64,000 nucleotides of DNA, taken from contig JAJTGR010000036.1 in NCBI GenBank assembly GCA_021299375.1, forward strand, positions 27,831 to 91,830. Direction: 5' to 3'. Origin of the DNA: Gemmatimonadota bacterium. Lineage in GTDB: Bacteria; Gemmatimonadota; Gemmatimonadetes; Gemmatimonadales; Gemmatimonadaceae. Positions within the stretch are counted from its first letter, which is position 1. Each line of letters begins with the position of its first letter. This document shows, piece after piece, positions 15,492 through 24,195 of the stretch. The notes under the pieces were generated by a model, which was not told where the DNA came from, did no database searches, and saw only the letters and a program-made list of their open reading frames with translations. The position numbers were made by a program, and so were the translations under genes.

Positions 15492-16880
15492 CTAGTTGCC
15501 GGCCACGTTCACGCAGCCGCGCGGGACCGCCGACGATCGCTGGTTGCACTCGTCGACCGGGATGGGGACGAGCGGAAACACCCGGTGCGTGGGCAGCTGC
15601 TTCCGGAGCTCACCAAGCCGGTTGTAACGCCGTGCGTCCACCCAGCGGTGTCCGTACTCGAAGAACAGCGAGTAGCGGCGGTCATACAGCACTTCCGTGA
15701 TCAGGTCCCCGCTGAAGTCGGCTGCCAGCGGCGGCAGGCCCCCGGCATTGGTGCGGACGAAGTTGAGGTCCGCGATCGCCGCCGCACGGTTGCCCAGCCC
15801 GATGTTGGCCTCGGCGCGCATGAGAATGAGCTCCTCGTTCCTGATGATCGGTACCGGGGTGACGTTCGTCGGGTACACCGTCGGTCGCACGTTGGAGCTG
15901 ATGCCCTGGGTGGCGAGCAGCACCGTGCCGACCACGGCCTTGGACGTCGCGCGCAGGTCGCGTGAGCCGTCGGCACGCAGCCGGGCCTCGGTGAGGAACT
16001 CCGGCACGGCCACGATGGCGCGGGGGGCCGGGTCGAAGAGCGGATTGGTCGCGTCGCCCGAGGCCGTGCTGTACACATGGAACACGCCGGTGTTGAGCGA
16101 GGCCGCCGTGCCCGACGCGGTGCTGAGGAACGACTCGTTGAGCGCCGTCAGGGCGTCGGCCCAACGGCCCCGGTAAATCTCGAGGCGTGCCTTGAGCGCC
16201 CGGTTCACACGCAGGAACGTCGTCGGCGTGTTGAAGCCGGTGAAGCCCGTGGTGAGGGTGAACGGGAACGCCGTGCCAGCCGCCGCGAGGTCGGTGCGGG
16301 CCTCGTCGAAGAGGGCGGCCGTGCGCGTGTAGGCCTCCTCCCGGGTGATGAATGCGCCCTGCTCGGTGGGGTCCTTGGGCACATCGAAGACGAGGCCGAA
16401 GGTGTCACGGACGCGAATCTGGTTGACGTACTCCTGCGCGATAAAGGTCTTCACGAACCCCTTCACCCCGCTCCGCTGCGCCGCGCTGTAGTTCGGCACC
16501 TTGTCGACGACGTCGAGGATCGTGTAGGCGGTGCGCAGGTTGCGATAGGAGTTCGTCCACCCCACATCCACACCGAAACCGCCCGGTTCCAGCGGGCCGA
16601 TGAGCAGCGCCAGCACATTGCGCGGTTCGGCGCCGTCGAGGTTCATGATTTCGCGGCCGAAGATGCCGAGGGTGCTGGCCCAGGTGCCAGCACCGGCGCG
16701 TGCGCCGCCAAGCAAACCAGCGACGGTGGTGTTGACGGTGGACGCTTCGGGTGTGCCCTCGAGCTGCGAGGTGTTGGGGCTGTTGAAGTTGCCGATGTCG
16801 GCGGCGTTGCACGCCGCGGCGGTGGCGCAGACGGCCAGCAGCGTGAGCGCGCGCGTCCGGCGATGACGAATGGCGGTCAT
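15492..16880 (-). CDS. SusD/RagB-family nutrient-binding lipoprotein
   Basis: A 462-residue surface lipoprotein. The N-terminus is a lipoprotein signal with lipobox TAAAC (Cys near residue 23). The body has the SusD pattern: a helical TPR-like N-terminal half (NLRTAYTILDVVDKVPNYS, FVKTFIAQEYVNQIRVRDTFGL) and the C-terminal motifs PIIRNEELILMRAEANIGLG, LNFVRTNAGGLPPL, and VLYDRRYSLFFEYGHRWVDARRYNRLGEL. SusD proteins cap the paired SusC transporter and bind the substrate, usually oligosaccharides but in other phyla also peptides. It starts 2 nt after the SusC stop. No glycosidase or sensor gene is adjacent, so the substrate cannot be inferred. Confidence 0.9.
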   Translation of the reverse strand: MTAIRHRRTRALTLLAVCATAAACNAADIGNFNSPNTSQLEGTPEASTVNTTVAGLLGGARAGAGTWASTLGIFGREIMNLDGAEPRNVLALLIGPLEPGGFGVDVGWTNSYRNLRTAYTILDVVDKVPNYSAAQRSGVKGFVKTFIAQEYVNQIRVRDTFGLVFDVPKDPTEQGAFITREEAYTRTAALFDEARTDLAAAGTAFPFTLTTGFTGFNTPTTFLRVNRALKARLEIYRGRWADALTALNESFLSTASGTAASLNTGVFHVYSTASGDATNPLFDPAPRAIVAVPEFLTEARLRADGSRDLRATSKAVVGTVLLATQGISSNVRPTVYPTNVTPVPIIRNEELILMRAEANIGLGNRAAAIADLNFVRTNAGGLPPLAADFSGDLITEVLYDRRYSLFFEYGHRWVDARRYNRLGELRKQLPTHRVFPLVPIPVDECNQRSSAVPRGCVNVAGN

Positions 16881-16882
16881 GG

Positions 16883-19852
16883 TCAGAAGTCCACGCTGAA
16901 GTTGAGCCAGTAGCTGCGGCTGGCGGGATAGGCGGCGAGTTCGCGGTTGCGCTGGACCGCGTCGGGGGCTCCACCCCCGCCGAAGTTCTGCGCCTCGGGG
17001 TCGCCGCCGCGGAACTTGGTCCACCAGTAGAGATTGCGGCCGCTCAGCGACAGCTTGGCCCCGCTGGCGCCGGTCCACACGGCCGTCGCCCACTTCTGCG
17101 GCAGTTCCCAGGTGAGCGTGACTTCGCGCAGCTTCACGTACGATGTGTTCTGGTAGTAGATGCGCGTGACCTGCAGGTAGCTGGTGCGCCGCACGTCGCC
17201 GACCTTGCGGCCGAACTCGTCGACCTCGTCGTAGTCACGAGAATTCTGGCCGAGGTCGTAGTGCCGCCAAGTGCCGTTGGCGAGCATGCCGCCCTTCTGC
17301 TGGTCGAGCAGGGCGTAGAGCGAGAGGCTCTTGAAGCGTACCTCGTTGCCCCAGCCCGCGGTCCAGAGCGGGTTGCCGTCGCCCATCACCACCGGCACCA
17401 CGACACGGCCGCCCGCCTGCGGCAGCGTGTCGTTGCCGATGAGCTGGGTGGCGGACTTGCCCTGCTCGATGCGTACCGCGCCCACCTGCGGCGCGCCCAG
17501 CAGGAACGTCGGCACCGGAAGGCTGGTGACCTTGGAGCGGTTGGTGCCCCAGTTGAGGCGCGACGTCCAGCCCCAGGTGGGGGTCTGCACCGGGAACGCG
17601 TTGATCGACACTTCGGCACCCGTCACCTGCATTTCGGCGCCGTTTGACGTCTCACTGCTGAAGCCCGTGGTGGGTGCGAGCGTGCGTGTGATGAGCAGGT
17701 CCGAGATGTTGCGACGGAAGCCGGTCACGGCGAGCGTGGCCCGGTTGCGCAGGAGGTTGAGATCGGCACCGGCCTCGAACTCCCGCTGCCGCTCGGGGCG
17801 CAGGTCGGACGAGGCCCGCACCGAGCCTACGCGGAACGCTCCGAGTCCACCGACGCTCGAGAGGTCGAGGTTCGTGAACTTCTGACCGTAGAGCGGCTGG
17901 TTGCCGGTTTCCCCGTACGCCACGCGCAGCTTGGCTTCGTCCACCCAGCCCGGCTTGAGGTTGGCGAAGCGATACGAGCTGGCAGCCTTCGGAAAGAGGA
18001 AGAACCGGCCCGGATCGCCGTTGTTGCTGCTGCGGTCGGCGCGGGCGCCCACGGTGAACAGCAGCGTCTCGTTCCAGAGCGCTTCGGTCTGCATGAAGAC
18101 ACCGAAGTCCTCCACGCGGAGGCGTGATTCATCGATGTCACGCACCGTGCCCGACGTCACGACCTCGAGGCCGCCGAGCAGATTCTGCGCCGACGCGCGT
18201 GTCTGGTTGAAGTCGCGCTCCTCGAACTGCGTACCGACCTGCGAGGTGACCTTGAGCGACGCGCGGGGGGTCCAGCCGTGCACGACGTTGAGGTTGAGGT
18301 TGCGCTGCAGGTTGGTGGTCTTGGAGTTTCCCGATGTCCCGGGTAGCCCATCCACCGGCTCGAACTGCAGCGTGGGCGGCGAGTAGATCAGGTTGCTCTG
18401 GTTGAGCAGGTCCACGCCGCCGAAGGCGACGAACTGGAGCGTCTGCTTCTCACCCGTCAGCACGTCGACCGTGAGGCGTGAGGTGGTGATGTTGCGCCAG
18501 ACGTTCTCGTCGTTCTGGAACTGGTCGATGGTCTGTAGCGGGTTGGACGGATAGAAGAGGTTCACCGGCCACGAGCCGTCGGCGTTGCGCCGCAGGTCGA
18601 GGAAGCTCGGGATCTTGGTGAGCGTGTAGGCGATCGAGTTGCCGGCGTTGTCGTTGCCGAACAGGCCGCGGTCGCTGGCGTTGTTGAGGATCTCGTTGCC
18701 CACCTGGAAGTTGATGCGCGAGGAGATGCGCTGGTCGAGGTTCACGCGCACGTTGGTCTTGCGGGCGAACGTGTTGGCGACGATGCCCTCTTCGTTGCGC
18801 CGGCTGGCCGAGACGAAGTACCGGGTGTCCTGCGAGCCGCCGCTCACGCTGAGTGACAGGTCCGAGTTCACCGGGCGGTTGCCGTAGGCCAGCGACTCGT
18901 AGTCGAGGAACCGGTTGGGGTCGTAGAAGGGCGTGATGCCGGCACCGAACACCCGCACGGCATCGTCGAGGGTCTGGAAGCGCCGGGAGCCGTTGCGGTA
19001 GGCGAGTTCCGAGGTGCCGGTCCCCATGCGGAGCGAGAAGCGCGGCTTGCCCGCTTGCCCGCGCTTGGTGGTGATGATGATGACGCCGCCCGATGCCTTC
19101 GAGCCATAGATGGCCGCCGCCGCCGAACCCTTGAGGATGTCGACGTTCTCGATGTCGTTGGGGTTGAGGTCGGCGATACGGTTGACCGGGGCTTCCTGGT
19201 TGCCCACCGAGATGGCAGTCCCGGCGGCGCGCGTGACCTTGTTGGTGCCGGAACCGATGGCGACGTCGGTGACGATCACGCCGTCGATGACGTAGAGTGG
19301 TTGCGCGGAGCCGAGAATGGACGAGATCCCGCGGATGCGGATGCGGTTGCCGCCGCCAGGGGCGCCGGTGGATTGCGAGATCTGGGCACCGGCGATCTTG
19401 CCCTGCATGGCGTTTTCGATGGACTGGGCGGAGACTTTGTTCACGTCGGCGCCGCTCACGCTGGCCACGTCGTTGGCCAGGTTGCGGCGCGAGATGCCGG
19501 TGGCCTGGCCGGTGACGACCACCTGATCGAGGTTGAGCACGTCCTTCTTCAGGACGATCTCCAGTGACGTGCGCGACGGTTCGACGGTGAGGCGCGTCAT
19601 CGGGTAGCCGAGCCGGCGTACCACGAGCACGAATTGGGTGGCGGGCGCGCCGACGATGGTGAAGGCGCCGTCGTCGCGGCTGAGTGTGCCGATGTTGGTG
19701 CCCTGCACCTGCAGCTGGGCGGCGGTGATGGGAGCGCGCGACCCTTCTTCGAGCACCTTGCCCGTGATGGTACGGGTTTGCGCCGCGAGCGTGGTGGCCG
19801 ACAGCGCGAGCGCGGCCAGCAGGCGCCCTCCGCGCGTGAAGACTCCGGTCAT
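16883..19852 (-). CDS. SusC/RagA-family TonB-linked outer-membrane transporter
   Basis: A 989-residue protein, normal for SusC. Order: signal peptide ending TTLAAQ, a carboxypeptidase-regulatory-like domain (ITGKVLEEGSRAPITAAQLQVQGTN, residues about 28-110), plug domain (DQVVVTGQATGISRRNLAN, RIRIRGISSILGSAQPLYVIDGV), and a long beta-barrel ending in FSVDF with terminal Phe. The start ATG at 19850-19852 has GGAG upstream and gives the correct signal peptide. SusC imports large nutrients across the outer membrane using TonB energy and pairs with the SusD encoded directly downstream. Confidence 0.92.
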   Translation of the reverse strand: MTGVFTRGGRLLAALALSATTLAAQTRTITGKVLEEGSRAPITAAQLQVQGTNIGTLSRDDGAFTIVGAPATQFVLVVRRLGYPMTRLTVEPSRTSLEIVLKKDVLNLDQVVVTGQATGISRRNLANDVASVSGADVNKVSAQSIENAMQGKIAGAQISQSTGAPGGGNRIRIRGISSILGSAQPLYVIDGVIVTDVAIGSGTNKVTRAAGTAISVGNQEAPVNRIADLNPNDIENVDILKGSAAAAIYGSKASGGVIIITTKRGQAGKPRFSLRMGTGTSELAYRNGSRRFQTLDDAVRVFGAGITPFYDPNRFLDYESLAYGNRPVNSDLSLSVSGGSQDTRYFVSASRRNEEGIVANTFARKTNVRVNLDQRISSRINFQVGNEILNNASDRGLFGNDNAGNSIAYTLTKIPSFLDLRRNADGSWPVNLFYPSNPLQTIDQFQNDENVWRNITTSRLTVDVLTGEKQTLQFVAFGGVDLLNQSNLIYSPPTLQFEPVDGLPGTSGNSKTTNLQRNLNLNVVHGWTPRASLKVTSQVGTQFEERDFNQTRASAQNLLGGLEVVTSGTVRDIDESRLRVEDFGVFMQTEALWNETLLFTVGARADRSSNNGDPGRFFLFPKAASSYRFANLKPGWVDEAKLRVAYGETGNQPLYGQKFTNLDLSSVGGLGAFRVGSVRASSDLRPERQREFEAGADLNLLRNRATLAVTGFRRNISDLLITRTLAPTTGFSSETSNGAEMQVTGAEVSINAFPVQTPTWGWTSRLNWGTNRSKVTSLPVPTFLLGAPQVGAVRIEQGKSATQLIGNDTLPQAGGRVVVPVVMGDGNPLWTAGWGNEVRFKSLSLYALLDQQKGGMLANGTWRHYDLGQNSRDYDEVDEFGRKVGDVRRTSYLQVTRIYYQNTSYVKLREVTLTWELPQKWATAVWTGASGAKLSLSGRNLYWWTKFRGGDPEAQNFGGGGAPDAVQRNRELAAYPASRSYWLNFSVDF

Positions 19853-20080
19853 CGGGGGGTTCTCCGGGAGGGGGTGGGGGAGTGGAGCTGGGTCGCGCAC
19901 CAGGGGCGTGGGGGCATGGCGGGCTTCAGGGAGTGAGGGGGAGAGGAGCAGGCCACGTAGCGGAACGCGCGCACCGTCGGGGACGTTGGAGGCGCTCGGC
20001 TCGTGGGGTGCGACGTGTCCCGTCGGCACGCGCCTTGTCCTGTGGCCGGTGCAGGTCGTTGCCTGGTCCCGAGGGCGAAA

Positions 20081-20105
20081 CGCCGGCCCCCGGTGTCCGC
20101 CGGCG
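20081..20105 (-). terminator. Hairpin terminator after imuB
   Basis: CGCCGGC at 20081-20087 pairs with GCCGGCG at 20099-20105 (11-nt loop). On the minus strand it is followed by TTTCG. It starts 10 nt past the imuB stop. The rest of the 263-nt gap up to the susC start holds the susC promoter region, in which I see no clear motif. Confidence 0.6.
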
Positions 20106-20115
20106 AGTCACGCCG

Positions 20116-22017
20116 TCAGTCGTACCACCCCTGCACGTACCAGCGCGCATCGGCCTCGTGGTACAGCAGCACGTCCCCTTCGCCGTCGGCGAGGGCGCGC
20201 CAATAGTCGCGCGCGTAGCCGTCGCCGCGCCACCAGTCGCCGCTGAGGCGCTCGGGCCCATGCACCGACACGAATGACAGCCGGCGTCCACGCCACCACA
20301 CCGCGCCGGGTACCCCGTGCGGGGCTTCCACCTCCACCGCCTCGGGGGGCGTGAGCAAGCGCAGCACGGCCGGCGTGACGCCAGGGAGCATCGCCGACGC
20401 GCCCGGTGGTGCGGGCAACGCCGCCGCCGCGAGCGCCACGGCATCGGCGTTCACCCAGGTACCGGTCTCCTCCACGCGATGGGTATCGCGTGCTTCGGGG
20501 TGTACGATCACATCGCCACGGTTGTCCGGATCAAGCACCGCCCGCAGCCGCGCGAACACGGCTTCGGCGTTCATGGCGGCATCCCGCCACGACGGCACGA
20601 GCAGGTCGCCTTGATCGGCAGCCAGCGGCGCCGTGGCCGGCACGCTGACGGTGACCCCGATGACCGGTGCGGGGATGCGCCAGCTTTCGAGCAGCGCCCG
20701 ACACTGATCGAAGAGCGGCTCGAGCCGGGCCAGCGGCCGCGCGGGGCGGACTTCGCGGGTGATGCTGCGCTGCGGAATGCCGAGCAGGGAGGACGATGGG
20801 GACCGCACCCGCTCGGCGGATGGCACCGGTGTCGGGGCGGGGCGGGTCTCCGCCCGCCGGTCACCCGCACTCCCATCATCCGATGTCTCCGGCACTTCCG
20901 TATGCCCAACCAGCTCCGACCCGATGTCCTCGATGGGGTACTGGCGCCCGGCGTCGAGCACGAGCGTGATGGCCACCGCCGCTGCTGCCCGCCCGTCGTG
21001 CACACACGCGTGCAGCAACCGCTGCAACTGGGCACGCAGCACGAACAGCACCGGCTCGGCACTCTCCACCGCCGCTGGCAGCTCCACGCTGGCGCTGCGG
21101 GCGGCCTCCACGCGCACGAGCCCCGGCCGCCGCGGGTCGTCGCCGCGCGCCAGCCGCCACGCCGTGAGCCCCTCGGCGCCCCAGCGGTGCTCGACGTCGC
21201 CGGGGTCGAGCACGGCCAAGGCGCCCACGGTGCGCAGCCCCAGCATCTGCAGCGCCTCGCGGACGTCGTCTGGCATGGGCACGAGCCCCAGCGGTGCTGG
21301 CGCGAGATACGGAGCGCAGTGCCCGCGGGGCACCAGGGTGATGGTCGAGGGCAAGGCGGCGGGCGTGGAGTGGGCGGCGTGGACGGCGGATCCTGGCGCG
21401 GTACGGCGCGGCGGCGGCGCCCACGTCGCCGCTCGGGCCGCCACGCAGCTGTCGGCGATGGCTACGCGGGCGTCGGGATGCCACCGCTGCGCGATGGTGA
21501 GCAGGGTGCGCGCCAACTGCTCCTCGCCGCCGAGGGCGTCGAACCCGGTCGCCCCCACCCACCACATGCCCGGGGTGCCGGCCACCGGTGTGACCTGCGG
21601 ACTGGCAGCGAGCAACGCCGTGGTGGCCGCGAGCACGGCGTCGGTGATGGCATGCTCGTCCCACGGGCGCACTTCGAGGTCGGCACAGCGCGCCTGTGCC
21701 TCAGGGATGGTCATCCCGGCGCGCACACCCGCGCGCCCCGCGGCGAGCGACACCACACGCAAGCGTGTGTCGACCGCGAGGGCGCGCGGGGCGTCATCCC
21801 AATGGGGTGGGGGCGCGGTCGCGCCGGCTGCGGCGCCCGAACCCCGACTCGGCGGCGCGCCGTCGCCCGCGGTACGTCGTCCAGTCGCGGGTGCGCCGGT
21901 CGAGATCCCGCTCGTGCCGGTCGCGTCCGGGGCCGGTGAGCCGGTCGCCGGGGGCCTCGTCGAGTCCAGCAGCAAGTCGAGCTGGATGTCCGGGAACGTC
22001 AGTTCCGTACAGGTCAT
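20116..22017 (-). CDS. imuB: ImuB, inactive Y-family polymerase-like subunit of the mutasome
   Basis: About 633 residues. The N-terminus MTCTELTFPDIQLDLLLDS fits the first strand of ImuB proteins. After an unusual Ala/Pro/Thr/Gly-rich linker (residues about 20-70) the conserved block begins: ALAVDTRLRVVSLAAGRAGVRAGMTIPEAQARCADL, then MWWVGATGFDALGGEE, where active Y-family enzymes have DxxSxDE. The catalytic acidic residues are missing, as expected for ImuB, which is a scaffold. QGDLLVPSWRD near residue 490 fits a beta-clamp-binding QxxLF-like motif. ImuB recruits DnaE2 to the clamp at lesions. The predicted coding start lies 224 nt inside imuA in another frame. Confidence 0.88.
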   Translation of the reverse strand: MTCTELTFPDIQLDLLLDSTRPPATGSPAPDATGTSGISTGAPATGRRTAGDGAPPSRGSGAAAGATAPPPHWDDAPRALAVDTRLRVVSLAAGRAGVRAGMTIPEAQARCADLEVRPWDEHAITDAVLAATTALLAASPQVTPVAGTPGMWWVGATGFDALGGEEQLARTLLTIAQRWHPDARVAIADSCVAARAATWAPPPRRTAPGSAVHAAHSTPAALPSTITLVPRGHCAPYLAPAPLGLVPMPDDVREALQMLGLRTVGALAVLDPGDVEHRWGAEGLTAWRLARGDDPRRPGLVRVEAARSASVELPAAVESAEPVLFVLRAQLQRLLHACVHDGRAAAAVAITLVLDAGRQYPIEDIGSELVGHTEVPETSDDGSAGDRRAETRPAPTPVPSAERVRSPSSSLLGIPQRSITREVRPARPLARLEPLFDQCRALLESWRIPAPVIGVTVSVPATAPLAADQGDLLVPSWRDAAMNAEAVFARLRAVLDPDNRGDVIVHPEARDTHRVEETGTWVNADAVALAAAALPAPPGASAMLPGVTPAVLRLLTPPEAVEVEAPHGVPGAVWWRGRRLSFVSVHGPERLSGDWWRGDGYARDYWRALADGEGDVLLYHEADARWYVQGWYD

Positions 22018-22948
22018 GCGCGGCGACCCCGAGCCCGCCCCAGGTGACGGGGTGCGCCTGGGGCCGCTGATCGGCGTCGGCGCCGGTATCGGTGCTGTTG
22101 CCGCGAGCGGTCCACGGACGACGCGCGCTGCGCGCCACCCCGCGCCGATCGGGAATCTCGGAATCCGCACACACGCGACGCGCCACGACGATGACACGAT
22201 CCACCTCGATGGTCTGATTGCGATTGCCCTGTCCACCTTTCTCCACGGTCACCACCATCCGGGGCGCCGCCGGCGCTGGGTCGGGCACCGGCACACTCTC
22301 GGCCACCACGAGCGGTCGTCGGTGGCGGTGCGGGCCGCGTGGCCACTGCGCCTGCATGGAGGGAGGCATGTCGAGCGTCATGCGCACTCGCACCGTGCCG
22401 GCCAGCCGGCTCACGCGAGGCCCACCCGGCACGTCGTGCGCGAGCACCACGCAGGCGGCATCGCGCTCGCGGGCCAGCTGAGCCAGCCGCACCCCGTGCA
22501 CCCGCGACAGCGGCGGGGCGCCGTCGAGCACCACGAGCCCGAACACCCCGCTCCGCAACAGCAGATCGGCGGTCCAGGCCGCCCGTCTGGGTTCCGGCAG
22601 CCGGATGACCACGAAGCGCTCACCCAGGTCCGCCCACGGCGCCGGCGCCAGTGTCCGTCCGGCGTCGATCCAGGCCACCCAACTGCCGGTGTGCAGCACC
22701 CGGGCCACCACCTGCCGGAGCAGGGTCGTCTTGCCCACCGCGAGCGGCCCGGTGAGCTCGGTGAGGCGCCCGCGGGGGATGCCGCCCCCCAAGGCGGCAT
22801 CGAGCGCGGTGAGGCCAGTGCCCCACGGCGGGCCGGCGGTACGACCACCGGCCACGACGGCCTGCACCTGTCGGGTGAGCGCCTCCCGGTGCTGCGCCCG
22901 CAAGGCGCCGGGGGCGTCGGGTGGGAGTGGAGAAAGGGCTGCCGTCAT
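21794..22948 (-). CDS. imuA: ImuA (RecA-like/SulA-like) mutasome accessory protein
   Basis: A 384-residue RecA-fold protein: GTGLTALDAALGGGIPRGRLTELTG, a Walker A-like motif PLAVGKTTLLRQ, WIDAGRTLAPAPWADLG, LLLRSGVFGLVVLDG, and CVVLAHDVPGGPRVSRLAGTVRVRM. ImuA is needed with ImuB and DnaE2 for damage-induced mutagenesis. The family-like part ends near VDRVIVVARRVCAD (about residue 260). The remaining 120 residues are Arg-rich and overlap the start of imuB in a different frame, so they may be a by-product of the overlap. The ATG is 8 nt from the CCGAA direct repeat. imuA and imuB form one transcription unit. Confidence 0.88.
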   Translation of the reverse strand: MTAALSPLPPDAPGALRAQHREALTRQVQAVVAGGRTAGPPWGTGLTALDAALGGGIPRGRLTELTGPLAVGKTTLLRQVVARVLHTGSWVAWIDAGRTLAPAPWADLGERFVVIRLPEPRRAAWTADLLLRSGVFGLVVLDGAPPLSRVHGVRLAQLARERDAACVVLAHDVPGGPRVSRLAGTVRVRMTLDMPPSMQAQWPRGPHRHRRPLVVAESVPVPDPAPAAPRMVVTVEKGGQGNRNQTIEVDRVIVVARRVCADSEIPDRRGVARSARRPWTARGNSTDTGADADQRPQAHPVTWGGLGVAAHDLYGTDVPGHPARLAAGLDEAPGDRLTGPGRDRHERDLDRRTRDWTTYRGRRRAAESGFGRRSRRDRAPTPLG

Positions 22949-22956
22949 ATTGAATA

Positions 22957-22972
22957 CCGAAGAAAGACCGAA
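22957..22972 (-). promoter_or_regulatory. CCGAA-N6-CCGAA direct repeat at the imuA promoter (candidate SOS operator)
   Basis: CCGAA at 22957-22961 and 22968-22972, 11-bp period, reading TTCGG-TCTTTC-TTCGG towards imuA. It ends 8 nt before the imuA ATG, matching the dnaE2 geometry (7 nt). A TATTCA -10-like hexamer follows directly. A weaker third copy (CCGGAAAA) lies just outside at 22981. Confidence 0.65.
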
Positions 22973-23029
22973 AACGAGGACCGGAAAATCCCGCCGGATC
23001 CGGCCCGGCGGGTGGTCATCAGGTGACGC

Positions 23030-24073
23030 TCAAAACAGGGCGAGCTGTCTGACAATCGATGGTTTCTTCATTTCTTCCTGTATGGCTTCTGTTCTATCTT
23101 TGGCGTCGTGAGTGGAATTCCGATACCCCCGGATGTGCAGCCCGTGGCGCCGAGCGAGCCGTTCCATGACCTGCTGCAATCCCGCCCGGTAGCGATCGCC
23201 GACATACGCGCTGCGCCGGTAGGTGGACTCGTACCGGTCGGCCAACGCCGGAAACGCCTCCCGGATAACGGGCAGGTAGCGCCGCCGGGACGCCGCCCGC
23301 AGCCGCAGGGCGCACGCGCCCAGGCTGGTGGCGCCGCTGGCCGCCACCTGCGCCACCAGATCGGCCAGCACGGCCGGCTCGTCGGTGATGCCGGGGAGTA
23401 CGGGCATGCAGTTCACGCTGACCGCGATGCCGGCGTCGGCGAGCCGCCGGACGGCCCGTAGCCGCGCAGTCGGGGTGGGCGCCCGCGGCTCGAGACGGCG
23501 GGCCAGCTCCCGGTCGACCGTGATGAGCGAGACGTGCACCGCCACCGTGTTGCGGTCGGCCAGCCGCTGCAGCAGGGGAATGTCGCGCGTCACCAGCGGG
23601 CTCTTGGTGATGAGTACCACCGACAGCCCGCGCACCTCGCCGAGCGCCTCCAGGATCTCCCGCGTGACCCGAAACCGCCGCTCGGCGGGTTGGTAGGGAT
23701 CGGTGGACGACCCGATCACCAGAGAGTCGCCGGCCCGGGGCGCCCGCGAGGAACGCAATGCGTCCCGCACGCGCGCCCCCGCCCGCTGCTTCACCAGCAC
23801 GCGCCGCTCGCACGCCAGCCATGGCGGCATGGCGTCGGCCACCTGCCGCCCCACCTCTCCCGCCCGCTCGATGGCGTAGCGGTGCGTGTCCCGGGCGTAG
23901 CAGTAGGCACAGCCGAAGGCGCAGCCGACATAGGGATTGATGGACCAGAAGCCCAGCCCCGTGGCCCCGGGCGGGTTGAACAGCCCGCCACCCGGTGCGA
24001 CGTGATACTGCAGGTCGGCCTGCACAGTCAGCAGCCGGAGCGGCGCCGGAAAAACGGGCAGGGCAAGCATCAT
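23030..24073 (-). CDS. Radical SAM protein, Rv2578c / spore photoproduct lyase-like
   Basis: About 347 residues with the radical SAM cluster motif in NPYVGCAFGCAYCYARD (C-x3-C-x2-C), then SLVIGSSTDPYQPAERRFRVTREILE, VVLITKSPLVTRDIPLL, HVSLITVDRELARRLEPRAPTPTARLRAVRRLADAGI and MPVLPGITDE. This is the pattern of the SplB-like Rv2578c family. The chemistry is 4Fe-4S/SAM based; the substrate is unproven, with DNA photoproduct repair suspected by similarity. I chose ATG at 24071-24073: a TACGAT -10 lies 6 nt before it and a TTGCGA -35 17 nt further, so translation is probably leaderless. An upstream in-frame ATG at 24160 would put promoter sequence in the coding region. imuA follows 81 nt downstream with its own operator. 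Confidence 0.82.
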   Translation of the reverse strand: MMLALPVFPAPLRLLTVQADLQYHVAPGGGLFNPPGATGLGFWSINPYVGCAFGCAYCYARDTHRYAIERAGEVGRQVADAMPPWLACERRVLVKQRAGARVRDALRSSRAPRAGDSLVIGSSTDPYQPAERRFRVTREILEALGEVRGLSVVLITKSPLVTRDIPLLQRLADRNTVAVHVSLITVDRELARRLEPRAPTPTARLRAVRRLADAGIAVSVNCMPVLPGITDEPAVLADLVAQVAASGATSLGACALRLRAASRRRYLPVIREAFPALADRYESTYRRSAYVGDRYRAGLQQVMERLARRHGLHIRGYRNSTHDAKDRTEAIQEEMKKPSIVRQLALF

Positions 24074-24079
24074 GCGCTG

Positions 24080-24108
24080 ATCGTACCGAACAAACGCCGA
24101 AGTCGCAA
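24080..24108 (-). promoter_or_regulatory. Promoter of the radical SAM gene with CCGAA direct repeat in the spacer
   Basis: On the minus strand TTGCGA (24103-24108) and TACGAT (24080-24085) are separated by 17 nt. The spacer contains TTCGG-N6-TTCGG (CCGAA at 24086-24090 and 24097-24101). This is the third copy of the same direct repeat, placed where a bound repressor would block RNA polymerase. Confidence 0.65.
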
Positions 24109-24159
24109 GCAGGCTCCGGGGCAGAGGCCGTCCCGCCACCACCACCGTCCGGGCATCCA

Positions 24160-24188
24160 TTGTCAGCGCTACGGGCAGCCCCTAGTCT
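24160..24188 (+). promoter_or_regulatory. Promoter of the pterin dehydratase gene
   Basis: TTGTCA at 24160-24165, 17-nt spacer, TAGTCT at 24183-24188, then 7 nt to the ATG. Spacing predicts transcription starting at or next to the start codon (leaderless). Confidence 0.55.
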
Positions 24189-24195
24189 GGAACAG

